A DNA stretch of 11,819 nt, from assembly GCA_001412335.1 (NCBI GenBank), contig LKUF01000443.1, forward strand, positions 1 through 11,819, in the 5' to 3' direction. The DNA comes from Methanolinea sp. SDB. GTDB taxonomy: Archaea > Halobacteriota > Methanomicrobia > Methanomicrobiales > Methanospirillaceae. Below, one piece after another: positions 7,129-11,819 of this stretch; the stretch's first letter is position 1; each line of letters opens with the position of its first letter. The position numbers and the translations under genes are program-made. The notes under the pieces were generated by a model. The model did no database searches. It was given only the letters and a program-made list of their open reading frames with translations, and was not told where the DNA came from.

Positions 7129-7136
7129 CATTTATG
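7129..7136 (+). promoter_or_regulatory. TATA-like box for the DUF1249-like gene
   Basis: CATTTATG lies 54-61 nt before the ATG at 7190, giving a predicted transcript start near 7158 and a leader of about 30 nt. That leader would begin close to the inverted repeat at 7162-7175. Confidence 0.3.
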
Positions 7137-7161
7137 GGTACGCTTCATAAACTACTCTCCA

Positions 7162-7175
7162 GGGATACCTATCCC
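7162..7175 (+). promoter_or_regulatory. Inverted repeat GGGATA-cc-TATCCC in the leader
   Basis: Perfect 6-bp arms separated by 2 bp, 14 bp before the ATG at 7190 and just before the ribosome binding site GGAG (7181-7184). It could be a small operator, or in RNA a 5-bp hairpin with a 4-nt loop near the binding site. Confidence 0.3.
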
Positions 7176-7189
7176 AAAGGCGGAGTTTC

Positions 7190-7558
7190 ATGAGCGATCT
7201 GTATCATTCTATCTATACAAAACTTGAAAAGATCGGTGTCCTGGAGGTCAGGCAGTATGCCGTCATCGAAAATAACCCGCATGTACCCCTGTGCATAGAT
7301 CGTCTTTCAGATGATATGTTCGCCCTGTCGCAAAACCCGGTCATCGAAGGTGTTTTGGTTGCCGATCCCGATATCGAGATCAAGGTATACCATGATCAGA
7401 AGAGAGCCGAGCCGCTGGTTTACCAGGACCGGTTGGTCCGAAAGATCGTATATCCACGAGCAGGGGTGGTGGATCTCGGAGTAAAAAACGAGCTCATGGA
7501 ATTCCTTGACCGCTGGCTGACCGATCTCATAGAGCAGGGCTTCATCCGCAACCAGTAG
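7190..7558 (+). CDS. Small protein resembling the DUF1249/YqiB family
   Basis: This 122-residue soluble protein has no signal peptide or membrane segment. Its second half carries a set of features that I recognise from the bacterial YqiB (DUF1249) family: a beta strand ending in VYHD (66-69), AE (73-74), YQ (78-79), YP (88-89), then a polar stretch and a C-terminal helix with FLDRWL (105-110). YqiB of E. coli is about 140 residues and has the same order, but no established biochemical role. The match is from memory of the family pattern, not an alignment score. The start is supported by GGAG 5 nt upstream. It is convergent with the TPR gene, with only 15 bp between stop codons. Call it a hypothetical protein if the family match fails. 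Confidence 0.8.
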   Translation: MSDLYHSIYTKLEKIGVLEVRQYAVIENNPHVPLCIDRLSDDMFALSQNPVIEGVLVADPDIEIKVYHDQKRAEPLVYQDRLVRKIVYPRAGVVDLGVKNELMEFLDRWLTDLIEQGFIRNQ

Positions 7559-7573
7559 AAACCCGTCAGAATT

Positions 7574-9181
7574 CTACGCCTGTTTCAGGAGAAGATCACG
7601 TGCCATACGCGCATTTTGATTCTCTGGGTTGCTTCGAAGTGCCCGTTCAAAACACTCCATCGCCTCTCCATAGCATCCCAGCTTTTCAAGGGTTGTTCCC
7701 CGTGCATACCACGTCCTGCCGTCATCCGGATCGAGATCAAGTACCCTTTGATAGCACCCGAGTGCCTCCCTGTGCCTGCCAAGGTCGTCGTGGCATACCC
7801 CCATATTGAAATGAGAATCGATATCTGACGGATCATGTAAGAGGACCTTTTCAAAACACTGGATTGCTTCACGGTGCCTTCCAAGCTGAAGCAGGCTCAT
7901 CGCCTTGTTGTACCATGCATCAGGATCATCGGGGAGGAGCTCGATCGCCTGGTCGTAACACCGTATCGCTTCCCCGTGGCGTACGAGGTTATTCAGTGAT
8001 ACCCCCTTGTTGTACCAGCTCTGCGCATCGGACGGGTTGACCTCAATCGCTCTTTCAAAGACCTTGATGGCCTCCTGGTGCCTGCCCATGGCAGCGAGAG
8101 TCCGTCCCATGTTGTACAGTGCAATGAAGTTCCCTGGATCGGCGCTGATCACGATCTCAAAAGATTCCAGGGCCTGCATGTACCGCCCGTCTCCGATCTG
8201 GCTTATGCCCCGGTCAATGTATGCCCTTGTCTGGAAGGGATCGAGGGTGATGATCCGGTTAAAGCACTCTATTGCCGCGTCATAGGAATGCATTGCAGCC
8301 TGGCTCTCACCCATTCCAAGCAGGGCGCTGATATTTTCATCGTCTATCCCGAGCGCCCGCACGAATTCAAAGACGGCTTCCGGATACCTCTCCTGCCTGT
8401 GAAGACTGACTCCTTTTGCAATGTACGCCTCAAGAAACTTCGGATTGAGATCAATGGCATGTTCATAACTGGAAAGCGCCTTTTGTTGGTTTCCGTAAGC
8501 CGCGTGGCTTTTTCCAAGATTGAACCAGGTCTCTGGATCGTCAGGGGCTATTGCGATGCTTCGCTCGAAGCACGGGATCGCCTCTGCATGCTGGCCGAGA
8601 AATGCGTGGCTCCTCCCCTTGTTGAACCATGCGATCGGGTCCCCGGCATCTATTGCCACGGCCCGTGAGAAGCATTCGAGTGCCTGCCTGTAATCACCGA
8701 GCAGGGCATAACAGATGCCTTTTCCCGCCCATGCACCAGTATCTGACGGATCTATCCTGATTGCCGCATCGAAATCGTCTGCGGCATCATGGTACGTTCC
8801 CAGATCAAACCGGGACGTGGCGCGACCAGTCCATGCTTTCACCAGGTTTGTATCAAGGGTGAGTGCCCGTGTATAGCATTCGACTGCCCGGGCATTATGG
8901 CCGAGCATTGCGTGTGAAAATCCCAGTTTAAGAAAGATATATGCGTTTTCCGGCTGGATAGCCCGTGCCGATTCAAAGCATTCAATGGCTTCCCTGTGGT
9001 GAGATATCTTCTGCAGGATAGTGCCTTTCTGTATCAAAGCGTATATGTGCCGGGGATTTTTCTCAATGGCTTTTGAAAATTCAACAAGCGCCCGCCCTTC
9101 ATCCCCATCATTTGCATGTATCAGGCCGTTCTGATAGAACTCCTCGCTTTGCAGTATAGCCGATGATCTACTTCTAAACAT
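7574..9181 (-). CDS. Tetratricopeptide-repeat protein, 15 tandem TPRs
   Basis: The 535 residues divide exactly into a 13-residue N-terminal tail, fifteen 34-residue TPR units with no insertion or deletion (14-523), and a 12-residue cap. Each unit follows the TPR pattern: large aromatic or aliphatic at position 2, Gly/Ala at 6, small residue around 20, and hydrophobic and Pro near 30. Such a superhelix is a protein-protein binding scaffold; no enzymatic domain, signal peptide or membrane anchor is visible, so it should act in the cytoplasm. Nine of the fifteen units have Cys at position 21 (ECF, ECY and similar), a feature worth noting. The start is supported by a G-rich ribosome binding site about 7 nt upstream. 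It is divergent from the ArcS-motif gene and convergent with the DUF1249-like gene. The partner is unknown. Confidence 0.93.
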   Translation of the reverse strand: MFRSRSSAILQSEEFYQNGLIHANDGDEGRALVEFSKAIEKNPRHIYALIQKGTILQKISHHREAIECFESARAIQPENAYIFLKLGFSHAMLGHNARAVECYTRALTLDTNLVKAWTGRATSRFDLGTYHDAADDFDAAIRIDPSDTGAWAGKGICYALLGDYRQALECFSRAVAIDAGDPIAWFNKGRSHAFLGQHAEAIPCFERSIAIAPDDPETWFNLGKSHAAYGNQQKALSSYEHAIDLNPKFLEAYIAKGVSLHRQERYPEAVFEFVRALGIDDENISALLGMGESQAAMHSYDAAIECFNRIITLDPFQTRAYIDRGISQIGDGRYMQALESFEIVISADPGNFIALYNMGRTLAAMGRHQEAIKVFERAIEVNPSDAQSWYNKGVSLNNLVRHGEAIRCYDQAIELLPDDPDAWYNKAMSLLQLGRHREAIQCFEKVLLHDPSDIDSHFNMGVCHDDLGRHREALGCYQRVLDLDPDDGRTWYARGTTLEKLGCYGEAMECFERALRSNPENQNARMARDLLLKQA

Positions 9182-9210
9182 GCTTTATCCCCCCATCAGG
9201 ATGCGGTCAT

Positions 9211-9909
9211 GTGACAAAGAATGTGTATTTTTCTCCAATGCCAATAAATGTATCCGGAAATATCAATAGCCAGGCAGACCAACCATGTGGACACACGATG
9301 CCGGGATATACGAATATGCTCCTGGAAGCCGACTGCCCTCCATTCTACCTTCCTGAATTCGAGGACGCATACAGGTGGATAATTGAAGAATACGATGTAC
9401 CCGTTCACCGCCTGGCAATTTTTATTCCATGCGCCGTCAGGAAGCCATATAGCACAAGCCCCAGTCACCGGCTCTTTTTAAAAGTGATTGAATCGATAAT
9501 CAAGCCGGATCACTACCACCTTGTCGTCTTCGGGACGTGTGGTACCGTCCCTGCAGAACTTGAAGATATGTATCCTTTCCCGAATTACCGGTATATGCTT
9601 GGGAATTGTGATGTTGAACGAATAAAGGATGACTTCCTCGAGATAGAGACGGACCGGCTTGCAGGGTACCTGAAAAAGACCGAGAAGGTGTACGAATTCA
9701 GGGTCGCATATTGCATCGGTCTTTTTCGGGAAGCCATAATCAGGGCCAGCAGGAGATCGAATATTCCCATCGATCTTCTCCTCCCGTCAGTGGAAACAAT
9801 TGAGCGGATGCATAATTCGAATCGATCATTCCCTGACGGCAGCCTGTCCATGGATGAATATATCACAGAGTTCAGGAGAAAACTCACCTCGTTTTACCGA
9901 AATATCTGA
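9211..9909 (+). CDS. Stand-alone ArcS-type (DUF5591) domain protein
   Basis: The 232-residue frame carries PCAVRKPYSTSPSH at 73-86, an exact match to the PC-x3-KPY-x2-S-x2-H signature of archaeosine synthase ArcS, the enzyme that modifies preQ0 at position 15 of archaeal tRNA. Downstream, VVFGTCGTVPAELEDMYP (105-122) matches the following strand and loop of the same domain. Full ArcS proteins are larger (around 500-600 residues) with a transglycosylase-like core and a PUA RNA-binding domain; neither is present here, so this is a single-domain version. It may be a paralogue with another substrate, or one piece of a split ArcS. The GTG start at 9211 has no good ribosome binding site. The ATG at 9298 is a real alternative, since residues 1-29 look uninformative and a TATA-like run lies at 9258-9267. 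Divergent from the TPR gene. Confidence 0.82.
   Translation: MTKNVYFSPMPINVSGNINSQADQPCGHTMPGYTNMLLEADCPPFYLPEFEDAYRWIIEEYDVPVHRLAIFIPCAVRKPYSTSPSHRLFLKVIESIIKPDHYHLVVFGTCGTVPAELEDMYPFPNYRYMLGNCDVERIKDDFLEIETDRLAGYLKKTEKVYEFRVAYCIGLFREAIIRASRRSNIPIDLLLPSVETIERMHNSNRSFPDGSLSMDEYITEFRRKLTSFYRNI
9222..9232 (-). promoter_or_regulatory. TATA-like box for the TPR gene
   Basis: On the minus strand AAAAATACACA lies 41-51 nt before the ATG at 9181, with a predicted start near 9200 and a short leader carrying the G-rich ribosome binding site. It overlaps the first codons of the divergent gene if that gene truly starts at 9211. Confidence 0.3.
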
Positions 9910-9910
9910 A

Positions 9911-9929
9911 GGGATAACTTCCCGTTTTT
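9911..9929 (+). terminator. Terminator of the ArcS-motif gene
   Basis: GGGA (9911-9914) pairs with TCCC (9920-9923), then T5 at 9925-9929, directly after the TGA stop. The stem is short but the U-run is well placed. Confidence 0.4.
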
Positions 9930-10067
9930 GTCTTCTGAATACACCACTCCCTGGCACGGGGTCATCCAGCAGGCTTCCGGGTGACAGAGTATCCGAATAT
10001 GGCGGATCTGCGGTTGATGAAGCGAACAGGGCTGATTTTCAACCCCTCCAGGCCTTAAAGCAATCCA

Positions 10068-10080
10068 AAAGATTTAATAA
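10068..10080 (+). promoter_or_regulatory. BRE/TATA-like promoter for the structured RNA candidate
   Basis: AAAAGATTTAATAA has a purine-rich element followed by an eight-base TATA-type box. Transcription would begin near 10100, exactly where the first stem-loop starts. No gene starts at the matching distance, so a non-coding transcript is the simplest reading. Confidence 0.4.
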
Positions 10081-10100
10081 TAATTCGTATCCATCTTATT

Positions 10101-10205
10101 GCAGGTGTATTAGTGTCCAACTAAGTCACCGAATGAACGTTCAATCCATGGCGGATGCCCTGTCCATGCGGACAGGGCGGAAACCTCCTGAGATGCCACC
10201 ACATT
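10101..10205 (+). ncRNA. Candidate small structured RNA
   Basis: Two well-formed hairpins follow a TATA box. The first pairs GGTG (10104-10107) with CACC (10127-10130) and TTAGT (10110-10114) with ACTAA (10120-10124), around a symmetric 2x2 internal loop and a 5-nt apical loop. A TGAACGTTCA palindrome lies at 10134-10143. The second has nine uninterrupted pairs, GCCCTGTCC (10157-10165) with GGACAGGGC (10170-10178), closed by an ATGC tetraloop. TGGC before it (10149-10152) can pair with GCCA after it (10195-10198), leaving a large one-sided loop that contains ACCTCCT (10183-10189), and ACA follows 2 nt later. The layout recalls an H/ACA guide RNA, but the loop is too asymmetric to assign. It could also be the 5' leader of the small frame at 10224. 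Confidence 0.42.
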
Positions 10206-10223
10206 ATTCCTTTTGATTCGAGC

Positions 10224-10370
10224 ATGTTTCCGGGAGCTCTGCTGTTTGTCCTCTGCCTTTCGTTCTTTCCTGGTATCATTTTCACGGAGTACCATATCCG
10301 GGAGTGGATGTTCTCGATTCAACACCAGCAGTACCAGATTCGACTGCCCGTGGAAGAGACGACAGTTTGA
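10224..10370 (+). CDS. Possible 48-residue single-pass membrane peptide
   Basis: An ATG at 10224 opens a 48-codon frame ending at TGA 10368-10370. Residues 4-20 are strongly hydrophobic (around ALLFVLCLSFFPGIIF), followed by a polar tail rich in Gln, His and Glu, so it would be a small N-in or N-out single-span protein. There is no clear ribosome binding site, no recognised family, and it lies in a region of odd composition. It follows the structured RNA candidate by about 20 nt, so that element might be its leader. Coding status is uncertain. Confidence 0.25.
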   Translation: MFPGALLFVLCLSFFPGIIFTEYHIREWMFSIQHQQYQIRLPVEETTV

Positions 10371-10439
10371 GATGAGAGGTCTTCCAGACCCCCCGAATGG
10401 CAGGATCATAGAAGAGTCAGGATAAAAAAATTCTAAAGA

Positions 10440-10815
10440 TGAAATGCAAAGGAATGGAATATGCCCCATGAGAGGATCAATTCCGGAACACATGGTCAGC
10501 CCCGCAACAGAATGTCTTTGTCACCTGCAGATCTTTCGCCGTTTTGATTCTGCGGGTTCATTGTGTCGCAGCATCATGTTCCATAAACACCTGTTTCGGC
10601 CCCATGACAAAACTCTCATACACCCATCGTTCTTCCGCCGTTTTGAATGATGGATTTGCTTTATCACGGCTTGGATGTTTTTCGAACATTTGTTCGGCCC
10701 CAGGATGCAGCGTCTTTATCGTCCATATATCTTACAGCCGTTTGGATATGTGGACTCATTGCGTCCTGACACGTATCCCCAGAAGTCCCCTCTGAGGCAT
10801 AATCCGATAAAACAC
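10440..10815. repeat. Degenerate tandem repeat, period 98-100 bp, about 3.5 copies
   Basis: Two anchors recur in register. GCCGTTT starts at 10538, 10637 and 10737 (spacing 99 and 100). A GCCCC block within (T)TCGGCCCC or TCAGCCCC starts at 10499, 10599 and 10697 (spacing 100 and 98), with a fainter version at about 10795. Between the anchors, similarity continues: an AT(C/G)TTCC..GAACA-like stretch before the GCCCC block, and a TCTTT..C.CC..ATCTT-like stretch before GCCG. On the minus strand the three better copies read in one frame as related peptides (pattern [IF]-[KQ]-T-A), broken by stops and a frameshift. On the plus strand the copies share HLF-x-P and FRRF[DE]. This may be a decayed repeat-protein gene or a non-coding satellite. 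Confidence 0.55.
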
Positions 10816-10871
10816 CATAGTATTTATAATTTATGATTTATCTTCTCGCTTGGACCGGAGATTATCTGATA

Positions 10872-10890
10872 GTGCGTATTGTGCGCGCAC
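10872..10890. promoter_or_regulatory. GTGCG repeat / GTGCGCGCAC palindrome upstream of the aminotransferase
   Basis: A perfect 10-bp palindrome (10881-10890) is preceded by a second GTGCG (10872-10876). It lies about 25 bp upstream of the promoter elements at 10913-10927, a usual place for an activator or repressor site. Confidence 0.3.
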
Positions 10891-10912
10891 GACCTTCCGC
10901 TCCCTGGCCCAT

Positions 10913-10927
10913 GCGAAACGTATAATT
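10913..10927 (+). promoter_or_regulatory. BRE/TATA promoter for the aminotransferase
   Basis: GCGAAACG (BRE-like) is followed directly by TATAATT, centred 27 nt before the ATG at 10951. The transcript would start at or within a few nt of the ATG, so the gene is probably leaderless, which also explains the lack of a ribosome binding site. A second A/T-rich run at 10821-10840 could fire in either direction. Confidence 0.5.
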
Positions 10928-10950
10928 GCCCGTCTCCCAACCAATCTGCC

Positions 10951-11819
10951 ATGGAGCCAAAGATCGTAACGCCCCCGCCGGGACCCCGTGCATGTCATGT
11001 CCTCGAACGCGATTCAAGGGTCGTCTCGCAATCCATGGCAAGGGAATACCCGCTCGTGCTCGAGAGAGCGAAGGGCATGAACCTCTGGGATGTTGACGGA
11101 AACAGGTACCTGGACTTTACCGCCGGTATCGCCGTCATGAACATGGGCTGGAACCATCCCGAAGTGATAAAAGCCGTGCAGTCGCAGGCAGAATCCCTCA
11201 CCCATGGCGCGTTTCTTGATTTCTGCTCCGAGGTGCCGGTTACTTTTGCAGAGAAACTGGTCAAGTTCATGCCTTCGGGCATAGACCGCGTGTACTTTTC
11301 CAATTCGGGAGCCGAAAGCGTTGAGGCGGCGATAAAGCTTGCCAGGCGGGCAACCAAGCGGAAATACTTCATCTCGTTCTATGGCGGTTTTCATGGACGG
11401 ACAATGGGGGCACTGTCCCTGACTGCGACCAAGGTGATTCACAGGCAATATTTCGGGCCGTTCCTCCCGGTGATCCATGCACCGTACGAGAACCCGTACC
11501 GGCCGCTCAATGCATCCAGTCCATCGTGCGGGATAGATGTGGTCAACTACATCGACGAGGAGATCTTCAGGACAGAAGTGGCACCCGATGAAGTCGCCGC
11601 GATCTTTGTGGAACCGATCCAGGGTGAAGGGGGATACGTGGTCCCACCCGTGGAGTTCCTGCGCCAGTTGCGGGAGTTATGCGACATGCATGATATTCTC
11701 CTTGTGTGCGACGAGATACAGGCCGGTTGTTTCCGGACAGGGTCTTTCCTTGCCTGTGAACACAGCCGGGTGGTCCCGGATATCGTCTGCATGGCAAAGG
11801 CGATCGGCGGCGGACTTCC
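10951..11819 (+). CDS. Class III PLP-dependent aminotransferase (4-aminobutyrate/ornithine type), 3' end cut
   Basis: 289 codons are present before the window edge; family members are about 420-450 residues, so roughly a third is missing. Motifs of fold type I class III (omega) aminotransferases are in order: SGAES (119-123) for the PLP phosphate, FYGGFHGRT (143-151), EPIQGEGG (221-228), DEIQ with D254 contacting the pyridine nitrogen, and the Schiff-base K283 in MAKAIGGG. The N-terminus with its PPPGPRA stretch resembles archaeal members annotated as 4-aminobutyrate aminotransferase, some of which have proved to be ornithine or other omega-aminotransferases or amino-acid racemases. The substrate is thus not certain; omega-amino acids or ornithine are likely. 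The protein should be cytosolic. It appears monocistronic at its 5' end, with a leaderless promoter. Confidence 0.92.
   Translation, partial: MEPKIVTPPPGPRACHVLERDSRVVSQSMAREYPLVLERAKGMNLWDVDGNRYLDFTAGIAVMNMGWNHPEVIKAVQSQAESLTHGAFLDFCSEVPVTFAEKLVKFMPSGIDRVYFSNSGAESVEAAIKLARRATKRKYFISFYGGFHGRTMGALSLTATKVIHRQYFGPFLPVIHAPYENPYRPLNASSPSCGIDVVNYIDEEIFRTEVAPDEVAAIFVEPIQGEGGYVVPPVEFLRQLRELCDMHDILLVCDEIQAGCFRTGSFLACEHSRVVPDIVCMAKAIGGGL

Larger units (their letters stand above)
9910..10950. other. About 1 kb region without a confident gene
   Basis: Apart from the terminator at its left end, this region holds a structured RNA candidate (10101-10205), a possible small membrane peptide (10224-10370), a degenerate tandem repeat (about 10440-10815), and the promoter region of the aminotransferase. 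From 9930 to 10065 I see nothing recognisable. A 127-codon minus-strand frame (10110-10493) crosses it, but lacks protein-like composition. Composition and repeat content differ from the surrounding genes and could mark an old insertion or decayed gene. Confidence 0.5.

Noticed and set aside
10104..10130. Hairpin with TGTCCAACTAA considered as the terminal inverted repeat of an insertion sequence
   Set aside because: No matching inverted copy, transposase frame or target duplication was found within the window; kept only as part of the RNA candidate.
10134..10230. Search for a tRNA (GTTCAATCC and GATTCGAGC resemble T-loops)
   Set aside because: No acceptor stem, D arm or anticodon arm can be built at the right distances.
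10110..10493. 127-codon minus-strand open frame
   Set aside because: Composition is not protein-like, it runs through the structured RNA candidate and part of the tandem repeat, and no ribosome binding site or family motif is seen.
10444..10650. 68-codon plus-strand frame across two repeat units, with a TGA before a third in-frame unit (possible selenocysteine readthrough)
   Set aside because: No selenocysteine-insertion structure is evident, the lineage suggested is not known for selenoproteins, and the copies on the other strand look equally peptide-like, so the repeat alone explains it.

Overview
The window looks like a euryarchaeal chromosome, most likely a methanogen of the Methanomicrobiales type. 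The evidence is: AT-rich archaeal TATA boxes about 25-30 bp before starts, at least one probably leaderless gene, U-tract terminators, an archaeosine-synthase (ArcS) signature motif, and an archaeal-type class III aminotransferase. The lineage is inferred from gene style, because no database search was possible. I see no tRNA, rRNA, CRISPR array or intact insertion sequence.

Layout from left to right. Positions 1-81 hold the first codons of a minus-strand protein that runs off the left edge. A PHP-domain metal-dependent phosphoesterase follows (191-1078, minus). About 500 bp of non-coding DNA (1079-1580) contains a terminator-like hairpin and a large nested inverted repeat, possibly a small RNA. 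Next is a minus-strand fusion (1581-3509) of N-carbamoylputrescine amidase and agmatine deiminase, which should carry out both steps from agmatine to putrescine in one polypeptide. Divergent from it is a TspO/MBR membrane protein (3748-4245, plus). Convergent with that is a propionyl-CoA synthetase-type ligase (4310-6217, minus), with a near-perfect 20-bp palindrome just before its start codon. Divergent again is an MntP manganese exporter (6404-6955, plus), with a direct repeat upstream of its TATA box.

The right half holds a small protein that resembles the DUF1249/YqiB family (7190-7558, plus), a protein made almost entirely of fifteen gap-free TPR units (7574-9181, minus), and a stand-alone protein carrying the ArcS catalytic motif (9211-9909, plus). 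About 1 kb without a confident gene follows (9910-10950). It contains a strongly structured small-RNA candidate behind a TATA box, a possible 48-residue membrane peptide, and a degenerate tandem repeat with a period of 98-100 bp. The window ends inside a class III aminotransferase (from 10951, plus) with a well-placed promoter for a leaderless transcript.

The genes do not form one long operon. They are mostly single transcription units in alternating orientation. Functional links are loose: the amidase/deiminase fusion and the terminal aminotransferase could both serve polyamine or omega-amino acid metabolism, but they are 7 kb apart. The most noteworthy items are the tandem repeat, the stand-alone ArcS-motif protein, the AguB-AguA fusion and the two structured intergenic elements.
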